NCBI RefSeq assembly: GCF_000153405.2
Contig: NC_020802.1
Location: 2,065,883-2,129,882 of the forward strand
DNA length: 64,000 bases
Reading direction: 5' to 3'
DNA from: Psychromonas sp. CNPT3
Lineage (GTDB): Bacteria; Pseudomonadota; Gammaproteobacteria; Enterobacterales; Psychromonadaceae
The translations under genes and the position numbers were made by a program. The notes beneath the pieces were generated by a model. That model saw only the letters and a list, made by a program, of their open reading frames with translations. It searched no databases and was not told the origin of the DNA. Positions 56,062 to 64,000 of this stretch are shown one piece after another (positions within the stretch are counted from its first letter, which is position 1; each line of letters begins with the position of its first letter).

Positions 56062-57105
56062 TTAACGCCTAGGCGCTAACGTGATCATGACGACGCCATG
56101 ATCACTGCTTTGTTGATCATACTCAAAAATGGGGCAAACTAAATGTTGTACATGAGTATGATGAGCACTCACGCTAAAAAAACACTGGCTAGCGCTCGTA
56201 TCAAACTCCGAAGAGAGTAAAATATGATCTAAGGTCACCCATTGCTGCGCAAAATAATGTGTACCTGGACACGGTTGAGACTCTCGCTCTGGATCCGCTT
56301 TTTGATATAAATCCCAAGCATTTTTTAAACAGTATTTGTCTAAATATTGCTTGTCTTGCGCCCCTGTTACAAAACGTAATTCATGCTTTAGAAGCTGACT
56401 TAATACACCATCTTCTAAATTATTATTAAAATCACCTAATAAAACAACGGGTAAACCCAACTTTTCTCGGCGCTCTAGTATCGCCATATGTAATAGTAAC
56501 GCCTCGCTTCCACGTTGCACTGTCGATCCCCACCCACCCGAAAGTTGTGCTTTTAAGCGTCCTAATATGGTTTTTTCAATACGCTCTTTTGCGTCAGGGT
56601 AATACTCAAAGAGGGATCGTTTCGATTTAAGATGCACAACATAAAAATCGCATAACCCAATATGTGGCAATTCGATACTTGCGCGTAATACTTTACGACT
56701 AAATGAAAAATCAGCAGACAAGCCTAAGGGAGCTAATAACGTTGGATCCACACCCAACGCATACGTTTCTTTGATAGGGTAACGAGAAGCGATGGCAAGT
56801 ACGGGATCTCGATAGATAAATCCGTCGCTTAATGTCGGCGCATCAACGACTGAAAAATATGCATACCCCGCTTCTTTTAATAGTTTCTGTAAGGAGTCAA
56901 TGCTAAAAACTTCTTGAAAAGCAATAACATCAGGTTTAAATCTAGCAAGATAAGCGCATATCCAAGCTTGTTTTTTTGCCCATTGCACGTCACTATAAAT
57001 TGACTCAAAATCATAATATGCATAAGGAGGCTGTGCATAATTAAAAAGATTAAAAGTGCATATTTTTATTGGCGTTGTTGGTGTTGTACACAAATCATGA
57101 GACAA
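56062..57105 (-). CDS. Endonuclease/exonuclease/phosphatase (EEP) family hydrolase
   Basis: This 347-residue metal-dependent hydrolase of the EEP fold has the motifs in order: TFNLFN (17-22), AFQEVF (Glu near 65), LLGDFNNN (about 221-228), LDHILLSSEF and SSDHGVVMITL at the C-terminus. No signal peptide is seen, so it is cytoplasmic. It could be a nuclease or a phosphodiesterase; the sequence does not decide. It is convergent with yceI and divergent from asmA. The 269-bp gap 57106-57374 upstream contains no clear feature. Confidence 0.88.
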   Translation of the reverse strand: MSHDLCTTPTTPIKICTFNLFNYAQPPYAYYDFESIYSDVQWAKKQAWICAYLARFKPDVIAFQEVFSIDSLQKLLKEAGYAYFSVVDAPTLSDGFIYRDPVLAIASRYPIKETYALGVDPTLLAPLGLSADFSFSRKVLRASIELPHIGLCDFYVVHLKSKRSLFEYYPDAKERIEKTILGRLKAQLSGGWGSTVQRGSEALLLHMAILERREKLGLPVVLLGDFNNNLEDGVLSQLLKHELRFVTGAQDKQYLDKYCLKNAWDLYQKADPERESQPCPGTHYFAQQWVTLDHILLSSEFDTSASQCFFSVSAHHTHVQHLVCPIFEYDQQSSDHGVVMITLAPRR

Positions 57106-57374
57106 ATTATGCTACCTATAAATAATATAACTATTATGGTTTACGCCTTGATACGATCTCCAAGCAGTACCTGATAAAGTATTTTGAGACAACATGGCAT
57201 ATAACGAGATCCCTTTACTGATCAGTCGTAAAATATACGCTTTTCTTCTCATAATATAACTTATTTAACTGAAAACCGGCTAGATCCGGTAAAGAAAATA
57301 ACAGAATCCCCCATTTTTACTGCATTTGCTATAAACTGAGAAAATACCCTCTACTTTAGAGCAAAGGAAATTAC

Positions 57375-59303
57375 ATGAAATTGCTTCTTAAAATATTTAT
57401 CTCATTCATCGTCTTGATCCTTCTCGCGATGCTTGCTTTAGTCATGTTGGTCAATCCCAATGATTACAAAGAGCAGATCCAAACCCAAGCAAAACAGAGT
57501 CTTAATCGTGAATTACTTATTAACGGTGATTTAAGCTGGACTTTATTCCCACAACTCGGTCTGAGTAGTGGTGAGATTGAAGTACGTAACTTAGATGGAT
57601 TTAATCGAGAAAACTTTCTAAAAATAGAGAGTGCAAGTCTGGGTATTAAAATATTGCCATTGTTAAAAGGCCAATTAAAAATTGCAGAGTTAAACTTAGA
57701 AGGTTTTAGGTTAAATATTATTACCAATAAATATGGACAATCTAATCTTGATAACTTAGGCCCTCAAAACAGTATTGAAGAGCAACCTGAAAGTAACACC
57801 AAACAAAGCACTGAAGTCGTCACTAACAACGATAATAAAGAGGCCTTTTTTGATATAAGCCAACTGGTGTTAGATGGTATTAATATCAACAATACCGTAC
57901 TAGAAATACAAGATTTAAAAGCCAATAGTTACCATAAAGTGATCATTAATAAAATGCACTTAGGGCAATTTGAATTTTCTAAAGACAGTGATTTTGTTCT
58001 TATTAGTGAACTCCTTGTTAATGGTACTAAAGCTAATATCAAACTCACCAGTGTCATTAATGTCAGCGCAGATCTCACCCAAATTAATCTTAATAACCTC
58101 GTATTGGAAAGCCAATTTAGTGGTAAAGACATTCCTAATGGCGCAGTAAACAGTACGTTAAAAACAAATGTTGTTTATCAGGTAAAAAGCAAAAAATTAA
58201 CCTTAGAGCAATTTCAATTTGCTGTGGATGATATCACTTTAAACGGCAAGATCTCATTGCAAAGTGGAGACATTACCAAAGTACGCTACTCCTTGGTTGG
58301 GAACCAATGGGATCTTAACCCCTATCTTCCTAAAAATAGTACAACAACTGACAAAAATATAAAAAACGACAGTAAAGTAACAAAAAAGGTAGAGAAAAAC
58401 ACAGCCGAAGTCGAGCCTGATCTCAGTTTCTTACAAGGCTTAGATGTACAAGGTGATTTGAAAATTGCCGGTATTTTATATGAAAATATAAAAATTGGTA
58501 CGATCACCAACAACTTGATCATAAAAAAAGGTAAAGCAAGCTTAAGCCCTCTTAATGTACAACTCTATGGAGGACAATTAAACTTAAATGCAAGTGTTGC
58601 AGATGCTAAGGGTAAAAACCGTTATTACGTGAATACACAGCTTAAAGACGTCCAATTACGCCCCCTACTCATTGATGCGGCTCAAATTAAGTTTCTCAGT
58701 GGTCACACTGCCTTTAGCTTTAAAGGTAAAGGCCAAGGCCTAACCCAAAGCAAAATTAAAAAAGGATTAAGCGGTCAAGGTAGCTTTACTTTACTCGATG
58801 GTGAACTTTATGGGGTTAACCTTCATCAAGATATACGCCGTTTGAAAGCAACATTAAAAGGTAAGAAACCGCCGACAGAAAGCGATGTGAAAAAGACAGA
58901 CTTTGCCTCTCTTGCCGGTAGCTTTAGTTTGCATAAAGGCGTGGTTAATAATCAAAAATTATTAATGTTATCCTCCGTTTTACGTTTAGATGGTACGGGG
59001 ATCATTAATATTATTAGCAATACTTTAGATTATAAATTGAGCCTTGCACCCCTTTCAAAACGCGGCGTAGAAACCGAGCAATTTGATCTTAATGGTGTTG
59101 TGATCCCCTTGCATATTCAAGGCTCTTTAAACGATCCTAAGTTCTCTTTAGACACAAAAGGCGCATTCAAAGCACAGGCAAAAGCAAAAATAGATGCTGA
59201 GAAAAAACGCTTACAACGTAAGGTAGAAAAAAAATTAAAAGGTCGTCTTGATGATAAATCGAAACAACTTTTAGATGGCATATTCAAAGGTTTATTTAGA
59301 TAA
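57375..59303 (+). CDS. asmA: AsmA family protein
   Basis: This 642-residue protein has one N-terminal membrane helix (about 3-25), then the family start VNPNDYKEQIQTQAKQ and a long periplasmic beta-rich part of the bridge-like lipid transfer type. The conserved C-terminal block FSLHKGVVNNQKLLMLSSVLRLDGTG and HIQGSLNDPKFSLD is present. AsmA-like proteins help carry phospholipid to the outer membrane. Length is near that of E. coli AsmA (617). It is closed by the terminator at 59323-59361. Confidence 0.93.
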   Translation: MKLLLKIFISFIVLILLAMLALVMLVNPNDYKEQIQTQAKQSLNRELLINGDLSWTLFPQLGLSSGEIEVRNLDGFNRENFLKIESASLGIKILPLLKGQLKIAELNLEGFRLNIITNKYGQSNLDNLGPQNSIEEQPESNTKQSTEVVTNNDNKEAFFDISQLVLDGININNTVLEIQDLKANSYHKVIINKMHLGQFEFSKDSDFVLISELLVNGTKANIKLTSVINVSADLTQINLNNLVLESQFSGKDIPNGAVNSTLKTNVVYQVKSKKLTLEQFQFAVDDITLNGKISLQSGDITKVRYSLVGNQWDLNPYLPKNSTTTDKNIKNDSKVTKKVEKNTAEVEPDLSFLQGLDVQGDLKIAGILYENIKIGTITNNLIIKKGKASLSPLNVQLYGGQLNLNASVADAKGKNRYYVNTQLKDVQLRPLLIDAAQIKFLSGHTAFSFKGKGQGLTQSKIKKGLSGQGSFTLLDGELYGVNLHQDIRRLKATLKGKKPPTESDVKKTDFASLAGSFSLHKGVVNNQKLLMLSSVLRLDGTGIINIISNTLDYKLSLAPLSKRGVETEQFDLNGVVIPLHIQGSLNDPKFSLDTKGAFKAQAKAKIDAEKKRLQRKVEKKLKGRLDDKSKQLLDGIFKGLFR

Positions 59304-59322
59304 AATATAATCTAACGCATAT

Positions 59323-59361
59323 AAAAAGGGCATTGAATGTAAACCATTCAATGCCCTTTTT
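59323..59361. terminator. Bidirectional terminator between asmA and aroC
   Basis: A 17-bp perfect stem (59323-59339 with 59345-59361) with a 5-nt loop has A before and T after, 20 bp past asmA and 30 bp past the convergent aroC stop. Confidence 0.95.
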
Positions 59362-59390
59362 TATATGAAATATATTTAGATAGAGTGCAT

Positions 59391-60479
59391 TTACTTTAGG
59401 TGAGGCGTATTGGTCTGCACGTCCATGTTTTGCGCGCGATGGCGTAACAGGTGATCTAACAATGTGATTGCCATTTGCGCTTCAGCAATGGGCACTGCGC
59501 GAATACCGACACAAGGATCATGACGACCTTTAGTTATCATCGTTGTCGCCTCGCCCTCTTTGGTAATAGTTCGCCCAGGGATAGTTAAACTTGATGTCGG
59601 TTTTAATGCGATTGACGCAATAATATCTTGCCCAGTAGATATACCCCCTAAAATGCCACCAGCATGATTTGATAAAAACCCTTGCGGGGTCATTTCATCG
59701 CGATGCTCGGTGCCTTTTTGCTCAACCACTTTAAAGCCATCGCCAAACTCTACACCTTTCACCGCATTAATACTCATGAGTGAATGTGCTAACTCTGCAT
59801 CTAATCTATCAAAAACAGGCTCCCCTAAACCAACAGGAACATTCGATGCAACAACAGTGACTTTCGCACCCACTGAGTTACCTTCTTTTATTAGCGCTTT
59901 CATATAGGTTTCAAGGGCGCTAATTTTACTCGGATCAGGAAAGAAGAAAGGATTGTTATGTACTTCAGACCAATCTAATACTTGCGCGCTAATATCACCT
60001 AATTGGCTTAAATAACCATTAATTGTAATGCCAAATTTGGTCTTTAAATATTTTTTAGCAATTGCGCCAGCTGCCACTCGCATCGCAGTTTCGCGCGCAG
60101 AAGCGCGGCCTCCACCTCGATGATCACGATGACCGTATTTTTGATAATAAGTATAATCTGCATGACCGGGGCGAAAAAGATTTTCAATAGCTGAATAATC
60201 TTGTGAGCGTTGATCCGTATTTAAAATCATCAGGCCAATACTGCACCCTGTCGTCTTACCTTCAAAAACGCCCGATAATATCTGCACTTGATCTTTTTCT
60301 TGGCGCATCGTGGTATAACGAGATTGTCCTGGACGACGCCTATCTAAATCATGTTGCAGATCCGCCTCACAAATTTCTAAACCCGGCGGGATACCATCTA
60401 CGATACAACCTAAAGCAACGCCATGACTTTCACCAAAGGTACTTACTTTAAAGAGTTGACCAATACTACTTCCTGCCAT
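59391..60479 (-). CDS. aroC: Chorismate synthase
   Basis: AroC converts EPSP to chorismate with reduced FMN, the last step of the shikimate pathway. The 362-residue enzyme has the three signature regions: [18 protein letters not shown], the [20 protein letters not shown]-type block around residue 120, and a C-terminal [17 protein letters not shown]. It lies 63 bp after prmB on the same strand, as in E. coli. Confidence 0.97.
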   Translation of the reverse strand: MAGSSIGQLFKVSTFGESHGVALGCIVDGIPPGLEICEADLQHDLDRRRPGQSRYTTMRQEKDQVQILSGVFEGKTTGCSIGLMILNTDQRSQDYSAIENLFRPGHADYTYYQKYGHRDHRGGGRASARETAMRVAAGAIAKKYLKTKFGITINGYLSQLGDISAQVLDWSEVHNNPFFFPDPSKISALETYMKALIKEGNSVGAKVTVVASNVPVGLGEPVFDRLDAELAHSLMSINAVKGVEFGDGFKVVEQKGTEHRDEMTPQGFLSNHAGGILGGISTGQDIIASIALKPTSSLTIPGRTITKEGEATTMITKGRHDPCVGIRAVPIAEAQMAITLLDHLLRHRAQNMDVQTNTPHLK

Positions 60480-60541
60480 AATTCTACCCTATTATATGAT
60501 TGAGCTAGTGCACCAATGGTGAGAGGGAAATTAACGTGATG

Positions 60542-61450
60542 TTATTTTAACTTTTCTAATTGCGCTTTAGTCAGCACAAAGACGCCGTGTCCACCCGATT
60601 TTAATGGGATCCATTCAAAATCTACATCAGCATAAGCTTCATCTAAATGAATTTGTGAGTTGCCTACTTCGACAAATAACAAACCATTATCATTGAGCAT
60701 ATCAGCTGCTTGTGCCAGCATTTTACGGACAAGATCAAGGCCATCAAACCCCGATGCTAAACCTAACTCTGGCTCATGTTTAAACTCAGCGGGTAAGTTT
60801 TGCATATCTTCATTATCAACATACGGAGGGTTTGAAACAATTAAATCATATTTTTCGTTTTCAATACCCGAAAACAGATCCGACAACATAGGAATAACTT
60901 GTTGCTCTACGCCGTGTCCTTGAATATTAATTTCAGCCACATCTAAGGCATCTTCTGATATGTCGACTGCATCAACGTACGCATCAGGGAAAGCATAAGC
61001 ACAAGCAATCGCAATACAAGCGCTGCCAGTACAAAGATCTAAAATACGCTCAGGAGATGTTGTTAGCCATGGTTTAAAACCATTTTCAATTAATTCAGCA
61101 AACGGAGAGCGAGGCACTAAGGTGCGTTCATCCACATAAAATTCTAAGCCCGCGAACCATGCACTATTGGTCAAATATGCAACGGGAATACGCAATTCAA
61201 TACGTTTGATAACTAATGCGACCAATTTTTCACGCTCTCTACGTGTTAAGCGCGCATGATTAAACTCTATATCGCTGTATAGTGGTAATTTAAATGTAGC
61301 AAAGATTAAACTACGTGCATCATCGAGTGCGTTGTCTTGTCCATGCCCATAAAAAAGCTCTGCTTGTTCAAATTGCGTACATGTCCAACGTAACATATCT
61401 TGAATAGTAAGCAGTTCATCAACTGCTTCATCGCAAAAAATCGATTCCAA
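60542..61450 (-). CDS. prmB: Ribosomal protein uL3 glutamine methyltransferase PrmB
   Basis: PrmB methylates a glutamine of ribosomal protein L3. The best start is the TTG at 61450: GGAG lies 6 nt before it, and the protein then reads MESIFCDEAV, matching the E. coli start MDKIFVDEAV. A GTG 30 bp upstream would add ten residues. The 302-residue product has the SAM motif DLCTGSACIAIA and the catalytic NPPYV. It is divergent from smrB, as in E. coli. Confidence 0.94.
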   Translation of the reverse strand: MESIFCDEAVDELLTIQDMLRWTCTQFEQAELFYGHGQDNALDDARSLIFATFKLPLYSDIEFNHARLTRREREKLVALVIKRIELRIPVAYLTNSAWFAGLEFYVDERTLVPRSPFAELIENGFKPWLTTSPERILDLCTGSACIAIACAYAFPDAYVDAVDISEDALDVAEINIQGHGVEQQVIPMLSDLFSGIENEKYDLIVSNPPYVDNEDMQNLPAEFKHEPELGLASGFDGLDLVRKMLAQAADMLNDNGLLFVEVGNSQIHLDEAYADVDFEWIPLKSGGHGVFVLTKAQLEKLK

Positions 61451-61503
61451 TTTATTCTCCAATCGAGTTAAAATAAGCACTTAAAAATAGAGAGTTAAAA
61501 ACC

Positions 61504-62052
61504 ATGAGCAAACATAAAGATGATGATGATGATTTTTCGCTATTTAGCGCTGAATTTTCAGGTATTAAAAAGTTAACACAGGATAGCATACTATTAAGTA
61601 CGAAAAATACGAAGAAAAAGCAGTTCAATCAAGTCGCCATTGTGGCTGATTTAGAAACCGAACATTTTTCAGATGGTTTTGAGCCACTCCTTGCAGAACA
61701 AGGCCCGGTACGCTATTGCCGAGATGATGCAGGCAAGTATTTATTAAAACAATTACGCAGAGGTGATTTCTCACCTGAAATTATATTGGACTTACATGGC
61801 TTAACTCAACTTGAAGCAAAACGAGAATTGGGCGCATTGATTGCGTGTTGTAAAAAAGAAGGTTTATATTGTTGCAGTGTGCTGCATGGGATAGGTACGT
61901 ATGTACTAAAAAAACAAGTCCCCCTTTGGCTCGCACAACATCCAAACATTTTAGCTTTTCATCAAGCCCCCCTTGAATTTGGTGGCCGTGGCGCTTTATT
62001 AGTACTTATTGAGCTAGAAGACTGGCAGATAAAACGTGAATTTGAAAAATAA
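61504..62052 (+). CDS. smrB: Ribosome rescue endonuclease SmrB
   Basis: SmrB cuts mRNA between collided ribosomes. The 182-residue protein has an acidic N-terminal extension and a C-terminal Smr domain (about 92-178) with DLHG (96-99) and HGIG (128-131), the catalytic-type motifs. The gene lies beside prmB as in E. coli. Confidence 0.94.
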   Translation: MSKHKDDDDDFSLFSAEFSGIKKLTQDSILLSTKNTKKKQFNQVAIVADLETEHFSDGFEPLLAEQGPVRYCRDDAGKYLLKQLRRGDFSPEIILDLHGLTQLEAKRELGALIACCKKEGLYCCSVLHGIGTYVLKKQVPLWLAQHPNILAFHQAPLEFGGRGALLVLIELEDWQIKREFEK

Positions 62053-62091
62053 AACGTATCCTCTGCCTGGCGTATAAAGTAGCACCTGTAT

Positions 62092-62562
62092 TTAAGGTAA
62101 TTGACTGACCGCAATAATACTATGTAACTGCGCAAAACCTTGCTCATCTAATTCGATATGGGCAACGCTTGATGTCGAAAACGCAGGAACACCTGCCGAG
62201 GGGACAAGTTCAGACACAATATAACCGACTAAGGGAAGGTGTGAGATCAACAAGACACTTTTGATGCCCTGCGCCTGTAACGCAAGTATTTCTGAGACGG
62301 TTTTATGCGCACTGCCTGATGGGGTTAATATTCTTAACGTTTGTTGTTGCTCTATATCAGGAAAGTATTCACATACACTTTGCCACGTTTGTTGTGCTCG
62401 TACAAAAGGGCTGACCATAAGCGCATCAAAAACCACGTCTTTTGTGCGTAAATAACGCGCCATTCGAGCGTTTTGAGCGCGCCCTAATGACGTTAATGCG
62501 CGTTGTTCATCGGATCTTGCCATCATTTGGGCTTCACCATGACGCATAATATAAAGATGCAT
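62092..62562 (-). CDS. sixA: Phosphohistidine phosphatase SixA
   Basis: SixA removes phosphate from histidine phosphotransfer domains; in E. coli it acts on ArcB and the nitrogen PTS. The 156-residue protein has the RHG motif (7-9) and a second catalytic histidine in LLISHLPLVGY. arcB is present elsewhere in this window, so the known partner exists. The genome position next to smrB is conserved. Confidence 0.94.
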   Translation of the reverse strand: MHLYIMRHGEAQMMARSDEQRALTSLGRAQNARMARYLRTKDVVFDALMVSPFVRAQQTWQSVCEYFPDIEQQQTLRILTPSGSAHKTVSEILALQAQGIKSVLLISHLPLVGYIVSELVPSAGVPAFSTSSVAHIELDEQGFAQLHSIIAVSQLP

Positions 62563-62665
62563 AATATTTATTCTCAGTGTCTTATGTAGGCAAAAAGTAT
62601 AGCATACAAAATCAGCAACTAAGACGTATAACAGTGCAAGTTCATACGTTTATAAAATTACTTTA

Positions 62666-62806
62666 TTAATTCTTTACCGGGCCGTTACCGGTGAAATGTA
62701 ATATCGCAGCAGCAACACAAAAAACCCCCACAAATCCACCTAAGAAAATAACAGGCATAGCTGCATAACCTAATGTATGCCAAATAATTGATTCTAAGTT
62801 ACTCAT
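62666..62806 (-). CDS. 46-residue single-pass membrane protein (TIGR02808-like)
   Basis: A short frame opens at ATG 62806 with GAGG 6 nt before and ends at TAA 62666. The product begins MSNLESIIWHTLGYAAMPVI, and one hydrophobic helix (about residues 14-38) covers most of it. The pattern LES-IWH-LGY-AMPVIFLGG matches the short-protein family TIGR02808 of Vibrio- and Shewanella-like bacteria, as far as I recall it. Function is unknown. It is upstream of sixA on the same strand, 103 bp away, and divergent from moxR. Confidence 0.82.
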   Translation of the reverse strand: MSNLESIIWHTLGYAAMPVIFLGGFVGVFCVAAAILHFTGNGPVKN

Positions 62807-62961
62807 ACGCATCCTCTGCTTTACGTTACAATATTGTTAATAATACGTAATAATGACATGAAAAACATGTTTAAAATCATAAAACAGGTAAACAATTTTT
62901 TTTATTAAGGGAACTTTTTAAATAAAACATTGCCTGTTACTATACCAAAATCATTCTGAAT

Positions 62962-63933
62962 ATGAGTATTCTCATGGAAAAACAACAAATTAAAGCATTA
63001 CGCAATTACCTAAACCAAATGATTTTAGGGCAAAGTGAATTAGTCGATGGATTACTAATCGCATTGCTTGCAGATGGACATATTATTGTAGAGAGTCCCC
63101 CTGGACTTGCCAAAACACGTGCCATTAATGCCCTTGCTAAAGGAATCGAAGGCGATTTTCATCGCATTCAATTCACCCCTGACTTATTGCCTTCTGATTT
63201 AACGGGAACGGATATTTTCCGCCAAGAAACAGGCGAGTTTATTTTTGAAAAAGGCCCTCTTTTCCATAACCTTATTTTAGCGGATGAGATAAACCGTGCC
63301 CCTGCAAAAGTACAATCGGCTTTATTAGAGGCGATGGCCGAGCATCAAATTACGGTAGGTAAAACGACTTATCAATTACCAGAGCTTTTTTTAGTAATGG
63401 CAACACAAAATCCATTAGAGCAAGAAGGCACTTATCCTTTACCAGAAGCACAGCTAGATCGTTTTATTATGCACCTTGAATTAGATTATCCGGATGCAAA
63501 AACTGAAAAACAAATCTTAGCCCTTAATCATAAAGAGATTTTAAAAGAAGAAGTTGCAAAGGTAACCCCTCTCACTAATCAGCAAATTTTTAATATGCGC
63601 CGTGAAGTGATGAATATCACTATCGCTCCGCATCTTGAGGACTACCTCATTAATTTGATCATAGCGACGCGTCAACCTAAACTCTATTCTGATCAACTCG
63701 GTGAATGGATAAATTATGGTGCGAGTCCACGCGCAACACTTGCCTTAATGCGCACCGCCAAAGCACGAGCGTGGTTAGATCAACGCGATCATGTGATCCC
63801 TGATGATATTATTCAAAACCTTTATCCGGTATTACGCCATCGTTTGATTTTAACTTATGAAGCAGAGGCACAAGGCATTACAGCGAATCAAGTGATCAAA
63901 GAAATATTACAACAAGTGGCGATCCCTGCATAA
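62962..63933 (+). CDS. MoxR-family AAA+ ATPase
   Basis: This 323-residue AAA+ ATPase has Walker A SPPGLAKT (45-52), Walker B LILADEIN (near 110) and the MoxR block KVQSALLEAMAEHQITVG, followed by the helical lid domain. MoxR proteins work as chaperones with DUF58 and VWA-domain partners at the membrane. Its stop overlaps the next start by one base (TAATG), as in such operons. A second in-frame ATG four codons in is possible. Confidence 0.94.
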   Translation: MSILMEKQQIKALRNYLNQMILGQSELVDGLLIALLADGHIIVESPPGLAKTRAINALAKGIEGDFHRIQFTPDLLPSDLTGTDIFRQETGEFIFEKGPLFHNLILADEINRAPAKVQSALLEAMAEHQITVGKTTYQLPELFLVMATQNPLEQEGTYPLPEAQLDRFIMHLELDYPDAKTEKQILALNHKEILKEEVAKVTPLTNQQIFNMRREVMNITIAPHLEDYLINLIIATRQPKLYSDQLGEWINYGASPRATLALMRTAKARAWLDQRDHVIPDDIIQNLYPVLRHRLILTYEAEAQGITANQVIKEILQQVAIPA

Positions 63934-64000
63934 TGAGCCGTCAAAATATACTCGCTATTTTTAATAACACACCTTATAGCAATGGTATTGAGGTCAATCT
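63933..64000 (+). CDS. Start of DUF58-like protein (cut by window end)
   Basis: Only 22 codons are visible, opening at ATG 63933 in the moxR stop. The segment NNTPYSNGIEVN resembles the N-terminal part of DUF58 proteins, which normally follow moxR. The call rests mostly on gene order. Confidence 0.6.
   Translation, partial: MSRQNILAIFNNTPYSNGIEVN

Overview
The window is ordinary chromosomal DNA of an AT-rich marine gammaproteobacterium. Gene content and neighbourhoods point to a Psychromonas-like organism (Alteromonadales/Vibrionales type): ydiJ, uraA-upp, ccoNOQP-ccoHIS-fnr-uspE, bcp-perM-bepA, arcB, tyrS/mtnN, grpE-dnaK-dnaJ next to nadK-recN, lolB-ispE-prs-rplY-pth-ychF, sbcCD, aroC-prmB-smrB-sixA and a moxR operon. 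This assignment is inference from protein resemblance; no rRNA is present. I see no phage, integrase, intact insertion sequence, CRISPR array or secondary-metabolite cluster.

Layout. 1-2107: 5' two thirds of ydiJ (minus). 2354-4557: pyrimidine salvage unit upp-uraA (minus) with a small leader ORF and an intrinsic terminator before upp, a candidate attenuator. 4649-5540: six tandem tRNA-Asn genes with a strong promoter and a terminator. 5728-14284: cbb3 oxidase structural genes, their copper/assembly genes and Fnr, with a near-consensus FNR site before fnr. 14422-18852: uspE, bcp, perM, a TusA-like gene and bepA. 19048-24427: arcB, folE2, an outer-membrane-type protein and tyrS. 24570-26926: mtnN, a CbiB-like membrane protein and fklB. 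27198-33936: the heat-shock genes dnaJ, dnaK and grpE (two sigma-32-type promoters), nadK, and recN with two LexA boxes. 34140-39644: lolB, ispE, prs, long-form rplY, pth and ychF. 39731-41850: TetR and DeoR regulators and a hexapeptide acetyltransferase. 41934-46840: sbcDC. 46998-48350: eight tRNA genes (Met, Leu, Gln) with segmental duplications and two decayed tRNA-Gln copies. 48547-59303: a Bmt5-like methyltransferase, cheV, a DUF1800/DUF1501 pair, a GST, cytochrome b561, YceI, an EEP-family hydrolase and AsmA. 59391-64000: aroC, prmB, smrB, sixA, a 46-residue membrane protein, moxR and the first bases of a DUF58-like gene.

How the parts fit. The cbb3 oxidase, Fnr and ArcB together describe a facultative respirer that senses oxygen and quinone state. 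The two tRNA arrays have strong promoters with GC-rich discriminators, as expected for growth-rate control, and the second array carries visible traces of recombination. The least explained items are the upp leader, the roughly 190-bp inverted-repeat element between lolB and ispE, the tandem decayed tRNA-Gln units, the DUF1800/DUF1501 pair, the Bmt5-like zinc-finger methyltransferase and the Cys/Met-bearing membrane-anchored protein divergent from ccoN. No wholly new multi-gene system is evident.
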